Shown: positions 1 to 6,583, numbered from the stretch's first letter. The stretch: DNA of 9,836 nt from JAFALX01 sp050734185 (GCA_050734185.1 JBOHUE010000002.1:1-9836), one strand, 5' to 3'. A program made the numbers and translations. The notes: generated from the letters alone by a model not told the origin.

Positions 1-1
1 C

Positions 2-769
2 CGGTACGCGCCGGTGCACGTGAACGGCATCGTCGGCAGCGACACCGAGGCGGGCTACCGCGCGATGCTGCGCGGCATCACCATCGATCTCCGCGGCCTC
101 GTGGTGAGCGAGACGCCGACGTTCGTATGGCACGCGGTGCACGACTTCGAGCGCTGGGCCACGTCGAGCGAGTCGGCGGAGCCAGGGTGCGATCCCGAGT
201 GGCAGCCGTTGCTCGACGACGAGTCACGGGCAGCCCCCGTCCTGTTCCTCGGCAGCATGGACCCGGACCTGCAACGCGTCGTGTTGCAACAGTCGCGGGC
301 GCGCCTCATCGGCGCCGACTCGATGACGGTGTTCATGCGCGACCGTGGTAACGCCGTGCGCGCCGTCGTGGAGGCGGCCGATGTGCTCTTCCTCAACAGC
401 GAAGAGGTCGAGCTGCTCGCCGGCGTCGACGGCTGGCGCGAGGCGTCCCGGTCGCTGATCGGCAGCGGCCGGCTGCGCGCCGTGGTGGTGAAGCTGGGTC
501 CCGACGGCGCCGCCTGCGTCACGCGCGACGCAGTGCACGAGCTCGCCGCCGACCACGTCGAACGCGTCGTTGATCCCACGGGTGCGGGTGACGCCCTCGC
601 CGGCGGGTTCCTCGGGTATTGCGCGCGCGAGGAGCGTGCGGACGAGGACGCGTACGCGCAGGCGCTCGCCGAAGGGGTCGGCTGCGCCGCCGCCGCCGTG
701 TCGACATTCGGCGCCGCCGGGCTACTGGCGATGGCGCCTACTAACTCCGGACCGCCCTCGGACGTATGA
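2..769 (+). CDS. PfkB-family carbohydrate kinase, C-terminal part (5' end outside window)
   Basis: ATP-dependent sugar or sugar-phosphate kinase of the ribokinase/PfkB superfamily, cytoplasmic. The reading frame is open to the left edge, so the N-terminal beta-sheet lid is missing. Counting from the GTG at 14, which is probably internal, the segment 'VNGIVGSD' matches the conserved early region. 'FLGSMDPDLQ' (78-87) and 'LFLNSEEVELLAG' (125-137) match the middle of the fold. The signature DPTGAGDALAGGF (187-199) holds the anion hole and the catalytic Asp193. The usual substrate-specificity stretch (around 40-60) is unusual and gives no substrate. Related kinases annotated as generic sugar kinases carry a different DDMNTRDT-like motif there. 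The stop codon overlaps the start of glpX (ATGA at 766-769), which implies translational coupling. The family is certain, the substrate is unknown. Confidence 0.9.
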   Translation, partial: RYAPVHVNGIVGSDTEAGYRAMLRGITIDLRGLVVSETPTFVWHAVHDFERWATSSESAEPGCDPEWQPLLDDESRAAPVLFLGSMDPDLQRVVLQQSRARLIGADSMTVFMRDRGNAVRAVVEAADVLFLNSEEVELLAGVDGWREASRSLIGSGRLRAVVVKLGPDGAACVTRDAVHELAADHVERVVDPTGAGDALAGGFLGYCAREERADEDAYAQALAEGVGCAAAAVSTFGAAGLLAMAPTNSGPPSDV

Positions 770-1812
770 TCGCCGCCACCATGGCCGTGCAGCAGCGCAC
801 CCAGCGACGCGAACTGGGCACCCCGATCGACCGCAACCTTGCCCTCGAGCTGGTTCGCGTGACCGAGGGCGCCGCCATGGCCGCCGCCCCTTACATGGGA
901 CGCAATCAGAAGGAGGCTGCGGACGCGGCAGCGGTGAACTCGATGCGCTCGAGCCTCGGGTTCGTCGACATGGATGGTCTCGTGGTGATCGGCGAGGGCG
1001 AGAAAGACGAGGCTCCGATGCTGTACATCGGCGAGCACGTCGGCAACGGCAACCCGCCGGAGGTGGACGTCGCGGTCGACCCGATCGACGGGACGAGGCT
1101 CGTCGCCCAGGGCCTGCCCGGCGGGATTGCGACCGTCGCGCTGGCGGAGCGCGGGACGCTGTACATGACGCACGTCCCGTACATGCAGAAGCTGATCGTC
1201 GGGCCCGAGGCAGCGCACGTCATCGACATCACCGACAGCACCGAGGCCAACCTCAAGCGCATTGCCAAGGCACTCGACCGCAGCGTGGAGGACGTCACCG
1301 TCGTCGTGCTCGACCGGCCGCGCCACGACACCTTGCTCGAGGAGATCCGCAGCGCCGGGGCCCGCGTGAAGCTGATCATGGACGGCGACGTTGTCGCCGG
1401 CCTGATGGCTGCGATGGAGCACCGCACCGGCATCGACGTGCTGATGGGCATCGGTGGCGCTCCCGAGGCGGTGCTCGCCGCGTGCGGCATCAAGTGCATC
1501 GGCGGCGGCATGCAGGGCCGGCTCTGGTTGCTTCGCGACCAGGATCGCGGCATTCTCGAGGGCGAGGGGAAGAAGGAAGGACAGGTCCTCGAGCTCGACG
1601 ACCTTGTGAACGGCGAGAACGTGTTCTTCTCCGCAACCGGGATCACCGATGGTGAGCTGCTCCAGGGTGTGCGGTTCATGGGCGACGACCGCATCCACAC
1701 GCAGAGCCTGGTCATGCGGTCGTTCTCCGGTACCACGCGGTACATCGACGCGGAGCACAATCTCGACAAGCTGCGCATGCGCGCGGCCGACGGCACCGAG
1801 CCCCCGCTCTGA
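766..1812 (+). CDS. glpX: Class II fructose-1,6-bisphosphatase (GlpX)
   Basis: Cytoplasmic, metal-dependent hydrolysis of fructose-1,6-bisphosphate to fructose-6-phosphate, the committed step of gluconeogenesis (also used in Calvin-cycle regeneration where present). Length is 348 aa against roughly 320-340 for the family. Visible motifs are NQKEAADAAAVNSMR (47-61), GEGEKDEAPMLYIGE (76-90), the metal-binding DPIDGT (105-110), PGGIATVAL (118-126), LIMDGDV (203-209) and IGGAPEAVLA (229-238). These hold the acidic residues that coordinate metal in the family. The ATG at 766 overlaps the upstream kinase stop. An in-frame ATG at 781 would give a protein 5 residues shorter, closer to the usual start. 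Neither has a clear Shine-Dalgarno sequence, which fits coupled translation. Class II bacterial enzymes sometimes also act on sedoheptulose-1,7-bisphosphate. That cannot be judged here. Confidence 0.96.
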   Translation: MIAATMAVQQRTQRRELGTPIDRNLALELVRVTEGAAMAAAPYMGRNQKEAADAAAVNSMRSSLGFVDMDGLVVIGEGEKDEAPMLYIGEHVGNGNPPEVDVAVDPIDGTRLVAQGLPGGIATVALAERGTLYMTHVPYMQKLIVGPEAAHVIDITDSTEANLKRIAKALDRSVEDVTVVVLDRPRHDTLLEEIRSAGARVKLIMDGDVVAGLMAAMEHRTGIDVLMGIGGAPEAVLAACGIKCIGGGMQGRLWLLRDQDRGILEGEGKKEGQVLELDDLVNGENVFFSATGITDGELLQGVRFMGDDRIHTQSLVMRSFSGTTRYIDAEHNLDKLRMRAADGTEPPL

Positions 1813-1872
1813 CGCCGCACTGACGGCCGCGCGACCCGCGCGTCGCTGTGCACGGGGCATGTCAGAATCGTT

Positions 1873-1878
1873 AAGGAA
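1873..1878 (+). promoter_or_regulatory. Ribosome binding site choosing the yvcK start
   Basis: AAGGAA lies 4 nt before the ATG at 1883. The earlier in-frame ATG at 1859 has only a weak G-run upstream. The position favours 1883 as the translation start. Confidence 0.6.
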
Positions 1879-1882
1879 CGCA

Positions 1883-3178
1883 ATGAAGGCGAAGTTTCGC
1901 CCCAGTCAGAACCTCGTTCTCTGGTTCACTCCCGGGCTCCACGTCAAACGCTGGCTGCTGCTGCTGTTTGGCAGCATCGTGATCCTGAGTCTCGGCTTCG
2001 GGTACGTGCTCCGCGACGTGTATCGCTCGGACGTTCGCTTTCCCGAGTGGGTGCAGCTGGCGACGTTACAGTTCCTTCCCTACGTCGTGCGCGCGCTGAT
2101 CTTCAGCGTGATCGGTATCGGCCTGCTGTTGCTGTCGACGTGGAAGCTCGGCGAGTCGCTGCTCGGTCCGTTTCTCCTGGGCCGCGCCAACCAGGACCGC
2201 GGGTTTGTCGCCGAGCTGTATCGCTTCCGCCTGCTGGCGAAGGGCCCGCGCGTGGTCGCGATCGGCGGCGGCACCGGGTTGTCGACGCTGCTGCGCGGCA
2301 TCAAGAAGTACACCGGCAACATCGTCGCGATCGTCACAGTGGCTGATGACGGCGGCTCCAGCGGGCGCCTGCGCGACGAGTTTCGCGTGCTGCCGCCGGG
2401 CGACATCCGTCAGTGCCTCACCGCCCTCGCTGAGACCGAGCCGCTGATGACCGAGCTGTTCCAGCACCGCTTCGGTGGTGACGGATCGCTCAGCGGCCAC
2501 TCGTTCGGCAACCTGTTCATCACCGCGATGGCAGAGATCACCGGCGACTTCGAGCACGCCATTCGCGAGTCAGGCCGCGTCCTCGCGGTGCGCGGTCAGA
2601 TCGTGCCGAGCACGCTGCGTGATGTCACGCTCTGTGCCACTGCGGGCTCCGAGGTGCGCGTCGGTGAATCGCGCGTGCCGTACGGTGACGGCCGCATCGA
2701 TCGTGTGTACCTGGACCCCGCCGACGCACCCATCAACCCGGAGGCGGAGTCGGCGATCCTCGACGCTGAGCTCATCATCATCGGGCCGGGTTCCTTGTAC
2801 ACATCGATCCTGCCCAACCTGCTCGTCGACGGCATGGTGGAGGCGTTGCGCGCATCACCCGCTGTGAAGGTGTACGTCTGCAACGTCGCCGGACAGCCGG
2901 GTGAGACGATGGGCTTCGCGGTGAGTGACCACCTCGACACCATCGAGGAGCACATCGGTGGCAGCCTCGTTGACTACGTGGTGGTCAACAGCAAGATGGA
3001 CCTGCCGCTGCCCCGCTCCGCGGCGGACGCGGGCATCACGAAGGTGACCTTCGATCGCGACCGCGCGTCCCAGAAGCCCGTGCATTACATCCTTGCGGAC
3101 GTGGTCAATTCGCGAGTGTCGACACACCACGATCCCGAGAAGCTCGCGCGCGTGATCATGAAGCGGGTCTGGCGATAG
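1883..3178 (+). CDS. yvcK: YvcK/MgfK-type UDP-sugar-binding gluconeogenesis factor with N-terminal membrane anchor
   Basis: 431 aa from the ATG at 1883, which has a good ribosome binding site. ATG 1859 would add 8 residues. Two hydrophobic segments (about 23-43 and 66-86) come first. A CofD-like Rossmann domain follows, with GGGTGLSTLLRGIK (128-141), ADDGGSSGRLRDEF (154-167), PPGDIRQCL (171-179), SGHSFGNLF (204-212), GPGSLYTSILPNLL (301-314) and CNVAGQPGET (333-342). In Bacillus and relatives YvcK binds UDP-GlcNAc, is needed for growth on gluconeogenic carbon and affects cell-wall synthesis and shape. The soluble Bacillus protein is about 320 aa, so roughly 110 residues here are an N-terminal addition that should tether it to the membrane. 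It shares the plus-strand operon with glpX. The rapZ (yvcJ) and whiA neighbours usual in Firmicutes and Actinobacteria are absent. The family is related to CofD (F420 synthesis), but the membrane anchor and motif set favour YvcK. Confidence 0.93.
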   Translation: MKAKFRPSQNLVLWFTPGLHVKRWLLLLFGSIVILSLGFGYVLRDVYRSDVRFPEWVQLATLQFLPYVVRALIFSVIGIGLLLLSTWKLGESLLGPFLLGRANQDRGFVAELYRFRLLAKGPRVVAIGGGTGLSTLLRGIKKYTGNIVAIVTVADDGGSSGRLRDEFRVLPPGDIRQCLTALAETEPLMTELFQHRFGGDGSLSGHSFGNLFITAMAEITGDFEHAIRESGRVLAVRGQIVPSTLRDVTLCATAGSEVRVGESRVPYGDGRIDRVYLDPADAPINPEAESAILDAELIIIGPGSLYTSILPNLLVDGMVEALRASPAVKVYVCNVAGQPGETMGFAVSDHLDTIEEHIGGSLVDYVVVNSKMDLPLPRSAADAGITKVTFDRDRASQKPVHYILADVVNSRVSTHHDPEKLARVIMKRVWR

Positions 3179-3293
3179 GCGGAGGGTGCACGCCGTTGCG
3201 CTCAGAGCTACGCGGCTCGACCTCGCGCGGCTGCGTTATTTTCGCGCTCGGTCTCGCCGCTTCGCATTCGCTTGACGGCGCACACCCTCCGCC
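3178..3293. repeat. 116-bp imperfect palindrome after yvcK
   Basis: The outer arms at 3178-3195 and 3276-3293 pair at 16 of 18 positions. Inner arms at 3211-3229 and 3243-3261 pair at 14 of 19. Only a 13-nt loop (3230-3242, including TTATTTT) remains, so the whole segment can fold as one long interrupted hairpin. Each inner arm also contains a spaced direct repeat CTCG-NN-CTCG (3216-3225 and 3247-3256). The left arm begins on the last base of the yvcK stop codon. A small perfect hairpin, GCCC-AAAC-GGGC (3291-3302), abuts it. It could terminate the upstream operon, but no T-tract follows. It could equally be a dispersed REP- or MITE-like element. Only one copy is seen in this window. Confidence 0.7.
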
Positions 3294-3519
3294 CAAACGG
3301 GCTTGACGTCTAGGCGCGCCACCGCCGCTGCTCAACGGCCGCGTTCCCGGGCCTCGTTACCGTGATCGGTTAGTGACCTCACAGCAACTCGCGCCGGGAG
3401 CGCGTCGCCCAAGCTACGAGGCAGACCAGGGCGGAGAGAAGGGCGACTCAAGGCGCGGCTCCCTGGACCCCGCGCCGCCAGTCGAGAACTTCCGAACACA
3501 GATCCGGAGAACCCTTGGC
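3294..3519. other. Non-coding spacer between the palindrome and the first hypothetical gene
   Basis: About 226 nt. The reading frame of the next gene is open back to 3373, but the translation there (rich in G, R, S and P, without a family-like pattern) looks non-coding. A TTGACG at 3303-3308 has no convincing -10 box at the right distance. No RNA gene is recognised. Confidence 0.5.
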
Positions 3520-3939
3520 ATGAGCACTATCCAAGCCAATATCAATGATCCCGGGGCGCTCCTTGCCTTTCCAGAGTGCGAAGGCGAGGTGCGGCGTGCC
3601 GTCGAACAATTGGCGTCAGCCGCTGGTGAGCGAGCAGACGCGCCGACCCGAAGCGAACGCGTCAACGAAGCGCTCAATGAAATGCGTTATGGCGACGTGC
3701 GCCGCGGTTTCGCTGCGCTGACGGAACTCGCTGCTGCCGGAGATGCTATGGCGCCGCACCTTTTAGCATGGCTACACCGCTATAGGGCTCTTGGTGCGCT
3801 GAGGGCGGCGGCGGGCCTCTTCGAGTTGGCCGTCGAGCGAGGATACGAGCCGTCTCGCCCGCACCATGATCGTGTGACGGCGATGCTCGATGTCCCTTTG
3901 TCGCGAGCGCATTCATCGACGCCCCCGCGCACTATTTGA
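3520..3939 (+). CDS. Hypothetical protein, helical repeat-like; probably continues in the -1 frame
   Basis: Not recognised. The ATG at 3520 is chosen because GGAGA (3506-3510) lies 9 nt upstream and the protein character starts there. In-frame starts exist back to 3373. As read, it is 139 aa, mostly alpha-helical and Ala/Leu-rich. Residues 57-109 (YGDVRRGFAALTELAAAGD then LLAWLHRYRALGALRAA) loosely resemble a pair of Sel1/TPR-type helices, which is only a weak resemblance. The last 12 residues (from Ser128) look like out-of-frame translation. At 3894-3900 the frame crosses the heptamer CCCTTTG, and the -1 frame carries on for 66 more protein-like residues to a stop at 4098-4100. The gene is therefore either frameshifted or programmed to shift. 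It sits in the lower-GC accessory stretch, directly before a small membrane-protein gene, possibly co-transcribed with it. Confidence 0.6.
   Translation: MSTIQANINDPGALLAFPECEGEVRRAVEQLASAAGERADAPTRSERVNEALNEMRYGDVRRGFAALTELAAAGDAMAPHLLAWLHRYRALGALRAAAGLFELAVERGYEPSRPHHDRVTAMLDVPLSRAHSSTPPRTI
3894..3900 (+). promoter_or_regulatory. Possible -1 ribosomal slippage heptamer (C CCT TTG)
   Basis: In the frame of the gene starting at 3520 the codons are GTC-CCT-TTG, so the heptamer has the X-XXY-YYZ layout of -1 slippage sites. A -1 slip here continues at GTC (3900-3902), exactly the frame that looks coding afterwards. No strong stimulatory stem-loop is evident 5-9 nt downstream. Only weak GCGC arms are seen at 3907-3910 and 3927-3930. 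A simple one-base deletion is an equally good explanation. Confidence 0.3.
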
Positions 3940-4100
3940 AAGTTGCAGAGTTCCTCTCCCATGATCCCGCAATGGCCGCGACGCGCAGTCTGGGGCCACA
4001 CCTGCGGCTTTGCCACCCTATCGACGGAACAAATGCGTGCGAAGCAATCCGGCTGACTCGCAGCCCGCCATCACCTTCTACCCTTCGCCCCAAATCCTGA
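3900..4100 (+). other. Protein-like -1 frame continuation of the hypothetical gene
   Basis: Read in the -1 frame from GTC 3900, the stretch encodes 66 residues beginning VASAFIDAPAHYLKVAEFL and including LGPHLRLCHPIDGTNACE and AIRLTR, then a stop at 4098-4100. The composition (amphipathic, few Arg/Ser/Pro runs until the last 14 residues) is far more protein-like than the 12-residue tail in the original frame. The same frame has a stop at 3867-3869, so it has no independent long N-terminus and needs the upstream gene. Joined at the heptamer, the product would be 193 aa. The end overlaps the start of the next gene by about 64 nt if that gene starts at 4037. Confidence 0.5.
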
Positions 4101-4663
4101 GTGCCGACTGGTGGCCACGCTTGAGGTCAGCCCCCTTGATCGCATGGTTCGTCGCGGTGGCCCTTCTGATCTACGGAGCCATGCGGGACCGCTCGCTGTC
4201 TGGATGGGCTTGGACTGTGGCGGTGATCGGGGCCCTTTTCGTAGTCCCAAACGTTCTCGCGAGGATCAACGCGCGCATTTGGATCCGTGGAGATGACCTC
4301 CGCTATCGGGGGATCCTTCGTGTTGTGCGCAAATGCAGGGTAACCGACGTCCAAAGCGTCGCATTTGTCAAGATAAGCGTGCTGGGTCCTCGGTTTCCCT
4401 TCACGCGGATACTCCTGCTAGACCGCATGGGACGCACGCTGGTGTCCATCCAAGAGGAGTGGTGGTCACGTGGCGACATCGCTGAGCTGGAGCGAATTCT
4501 CGGCGCGCCGGTCCGCTGCGTTGACGACGCGGTGACAGCCGGCGAGGCGAACCGCAGGTATCCGGGCGCCGCGTCTTTCGTCCTCGCACATAGGTTTGCC
4601 GTGGCAGCTGCGGTACTTGTGATTTCAGTCGTGGCCCTTGCCGAGATCTTGCAGCACGCGTAG
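4037..4663 (+). CDS. Hypothetical membrane protein with possible PH-like domain
   Basis: No family is recognised with confidence. From the GTG at 4037 it is 208 aa. Two adjacent hydrophobic helices (about 31-48 and 55-73) are followed by a basic and beta-rich soluble part (78-160) containing IWIRGDDLRYRGILR, VQSVAFVKI, ILLLDRMGRTLVSIQ and then a helix. A C-terminal hydrophobic helix (186-204) ends the protein. A paired membrane helix followed by a strand-rich domain with 'L-R-Y-R-G' resembles bacterial PH-domain proteins, which is my inference from pattern only. CGGA at 4025-4028 lies 8 nt before the GTG. TTG 4010 would add 9 residues and has no better signal. GC is lower in its middle (50% at 4321-4380), which suggests a history different from its neighbours. 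It converges with the crotonase gene. Confidence 0.7.
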   Translation: MRSNPADSQPAITFYPSPQILSADWWPRLRSAPLIAWFVAVALLIYGAMRDRSLSGWAWTVAVIGALFVVPNVLARINARIWIRGDDLRYRGILRVVRKCRVTDVQSVAFVKISVLGPRFPFTRILLLDRMGRTLVSIQEEWWSRGDIAELERILGAPVRCVDDAVTAGEANRRYPGAASFVLAHRFAVAAAVLVISVVALAEILQHA

Positions 4664-4822
4664 CGATCTGGTCGTGCCTGTGACTCACGAAGGGTCTCGA
4701 TCCGCCAGCTGCAGCGCGTCTACATCTGCGCTCCCTTGGGTGGTTCCGATCTCCGAAGGATGCGCAGCTTTCCTCTACTCGGGGGTCATCCAAGTGTCGG
4801 GAGATCTCGGGGATCCAACAAA
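4664..4822. other. Spacer between two convergent genes
   Basis: 159 nt between the convergent membrane-protein and crotonase genes. It holds short palindromes (GAGATCTC at 4801-4808) but no hairpin with a T-tract, so no terminator can be named. A 62-codon plus-strand frame starting at 4638 overlaps the membrane-protein gene and looks non-coding. Confidence 0.4.
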
Positions 4823-5605
4823 CTAACGGATAGGCGATCCGTGGCGTCCCGAGCCGGAGCGGAAACGTGAGGCGCCGGCGGCGGTTTCTCCTGATCGGAG
4901 TACGCGAAGTCCGTGCTCGGTCTCGTTGCGCAGCGCCTGCTCGGTGCTCAATGACCACTGCTCGTATGCGCTGAGACGGTCCTCGCGCAGACATGTCTGC
5001 GGCAACGCGGCGAGGTCGCGAGCCAGCCGTTGTGCCGTCGGCAGCGCAGTCCCGTCAGGCACGACGCGGTTCACCAAGCCCATGCTCAGTGCTTCGTCGG
5101 CGCCGACAGGGCGGCCCGTGAGAATCAGATCCAGCGCGCGCCCCTGACCGATGAGCCGCGGCAGCCGGATGGTGCCGCCATCGATCAGCGGAATACCGAA
5201 GCGGCGGTTGAACACTCCGAAGACCGCCGTGCGCGATGCGACGCGCAGGTCGCACCAGAGCGCGAGCTCGAACCCACCCGCGACGGCGAATCCCTCGATG
5301 GCGGCGACCACCGGCTTGGACAGCGTCATGCGGCTGATGCCGAGCGGTGCATCACCGTCGAGCTGGACGCGCAGGCCGCGCTCGTCGCCGGCGTCGATGG
5401 TGGTCAGATCGGCGCCCGCCGAGAAGGTGCCGCCGGCACCGGTCAGGACTGCAACGTGCAGAGAATCGTCCGCGTCGAAGGCTCGGAAGACCTTGCTCAG
5501 CTCACGGGCGGTCGGGCCGTCGATGGCGTTGCGCACCGCCTGGCGATCGATCACGACCGTGAGCACGTGCTCGTCGCGTGACTTCCGTACTGGCGCATCG
5601 GCCAT
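4823..5605 (-). CDS. Crotonase/enoyl-CoA hydratase family protein
   Basis: 260 aa, the usual size for the family. It acts on acyl-CoA thioesters in the cytoplasm. The oxyanion-hole region is GGTFSAGADL (58-67), where backbone NH groups hold the thioester carbonyl. The second hallmark is IEGFAVAGGFELALWCDLR (103-121), with Glu113 at the position of the first catalytic glutamate of true hydratases. The segment FGVFNRRFGIPLIDGGTIRL (129-148) lacks an acidic residue where hydratases have the second catalytic glutamate (FGQPE-type motif). This is typical of a subfamily I know from actinobacteria annotated only as 'crotonase/enoyl-CoA hydratase family', so the exact reaction is open. The C-terminal GETAAGASRF tail also fits that subfamily. 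The start at ATG 5605 is the only good one after the upstream FemAB-like stop, 29 nt away, which suggests co-transcription. The longer open frame to 6223 is a shadow of that upstream gene. Confidence 0.92.
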   Translation of the reverse strand: MADAPVRKSRDEHVLTVVIDRQAVRNAIDGPTARELSKVFRAFDADDSLHVAVLTGAGGTFSAGADLTTIDAGDERGLRVQLDGDAPLGISRMTLSKPVVAAIEGFAVAGGFELALWCDLRVASRTAVFGVFNRRFGIPLIDGGTIRLPRLIGQGRALDLILTGRPVGADEALSMGLVNRVVPDGTALPTAQRLARDLAALPQTCLREDRLSAYEQWSLSTEQALRNETEHGLRVLRSGETAAGASRFRSGSGRHGSPIR

Positions 5606-5634
5606 CCGGCCATGATCGCAGGCGCCGTGCGGAC

Positions 5635-6576
5635 TCAGCGTGTGCGCAACATCGTGTACGCGCGATGGCGCAGCCGGCGCACCGGGATCTCCCAGGTGCC
5701 CACGCGCTCCAGCTTCCGGCCGCCGAACCCTCGCTTGAAGCTGCTGAAACCGCTCCACGGATGGTCCGGCTGCTCGTCGCACAGCACGCCCCAGAAGTCG
5801 AACATCGTAGCGCCTCGGGCGCGCGCGTCCAGGATCATGCGCCACAACAACGGAGGCCCTGCGCCAAGACGGCGCCCTCGTTCTGGATCCGACGCCGAGT
5901 GCGCGTAGTAGCGGGTGGGGCCGAAGTCGAAGCAGATCGACGCGGCAACCGGCGTGCCGTCGGCCTCGGCCACGTACAACCGCGCCATGCCGAGCGGCAT
6001 CAGCACGCGCGCGATCGTGTGGTGGTAGTTCGCGGCCTGTCCTGCAAACCCCGCGCGATCGGCCGCTGCCCGTTGCAGCGCAAGGAATATGTCGACGTCG
6101 CCGGGATCGTCGCTCGCCCGGACGCTGATGCCGCGCCGCTCCGCCGCGTTGATCCGGCTGCGATGCCCTGATTCGAGTCCACGCCGGAGCGTCTCCTCGT
6201 CGGCGTCGAGGTGGAGCACCCACGTGCAGCGCGGCTGCACGGGTCGCGTCACCTCGCCGGCGAGGGCGCGGAGCGCACGTTCGCCGTCCGGCCCTGTGGG
6301 TTCGACACGTACGAAGTCCAGGCCGGCTTCAGCCGCTGCACGCACTGCGTTCTCCAGCGCCTGCCGCGCGTTCTCGATGCTTGCGGGGCCGTACGGGACG
6401 TACAGGTAGCGAGGAAACACGCCGGCGCGCATGGCGCCGCCCCACTGCCAGCCGTCACCCTGACCCCAGAGCACCTCGTGTCCCAACGCGCGCTGCACGC
6501 GCAGCCAGCCAGAGCTCTGCAGCACGTGCCCATTCAGCGCGAGCAGCGTCTTGTCCCATACTGCATCGGGTAACAC
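5635..6576 (-). CDS. FemAB-like aminoacyl/peptidoglycan-bridge transferase, copy 1
   Basis: 313 aa from GTG 6576. A TTG at 6591 would add 5 residues, and neither has a clear ribosome binding site. FemABX proteins have two GNAT-type domains and transfer amino acids from aminoacyl-tRNA to lipid II or UDP-MurNAc-pentapeptide. Visible blocks are GHVLQSSGWLRVQ (16-28), YLYVPYGP (57-64), FVRVEP (88-93), GHRSRINAAERRGI (137-150) opening the second domain, RYYAHSASD (222-230), GPPLLWRMILDA (240-251), FDFWG (259-263), DHPWSGFSSFKRGFGG (271-286) and GTWEIPV (293-299). The length and the lack of a coiled-coil arm resemble FemX rather than FemA/FemB. It is very similar to copy 3 (7997-9001), including an identical 24-nt stretch. 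The gene is divergent from the HU gene and leads the crotonase gene. The amino acid donor and acceptor cannot be read from the sequence. A related Acetyltransf_6-type activity on another polymer is possible. Confidence 0.85.
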   Translation of the reverse strand: MLPDAVWDKTLLALNGHVLQSSGWLRVQRALGHEVLWGQGDGWQWGGAMRAGVFPRYLYVPYGPASIENARQALENAVRAAAEAGLDFVRVEPTGPDGERALRALAGEVTRPVQPRCTWVLHLDADEETLRRGLESGHRSRINAAERRGISVRASDDPGDVDIFLALQRAAADRAGFAGQAANYHHTIARVLMPLGMARLYVAEADGTPVAASICFDFGPTRYYAHSASDPERGRRLGAGPPLLWRMILDARARGATMFDFWGVLCDEQPDHPWSGFSSFKRGFGGRKLERVGTWEIPVRRLRHRAYTMLRTR

Positions 6577-6583
6577 GGCGATA

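Noticed and set aside
772..784. GCCGCCACCATGG, a perfect Kozak-like context at the alternative glpX start
   Set aside because: All surrounding genes are bacterial in organisation, so the match is a coincidence of GC-rich sequence and gives no support for the 781 start.
1828..1842. CGCGCG-ACC-CGCGCG hairpin between glpX and yvcK as a terminator
   Set aside because: The stem is a short alternating CG run that arises easily in this base composition. It has no T-tract, and an alternative overlapping pairing exists.
55..1860. Very long minus-strand open frame (601 codons) opposite the kinase and glpX genes
   Set aside because: It is antisense to two clear family members. Its translation is low-complexity (R, A, H, D rich) with no family motif. 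GC-rich DNA commonly leaves such shadows open.
1649..1882. Upstream extension of the yvcK frame into glpX
   Set aside because: It overlaps the conserved C terminus of glpX in another frame and reads as Arg/Ser-rich noise. A good ribosome binding site supports ATG 1883.
3373..3519. Extended N terminus of the first hypothetical gene
   Set aside because: The translation lacks protein character, while the GGAGA site and the change in composition point to ATG 3520.
5606..6223. Upstream extension of the crotonase frame, giving an apparent 466-aa protein
   Set aside because: The extra part overlaps FemAB copy 1 in another frame and has no crotonase or other motif. The crotonase domain is complete from ATG 5605.
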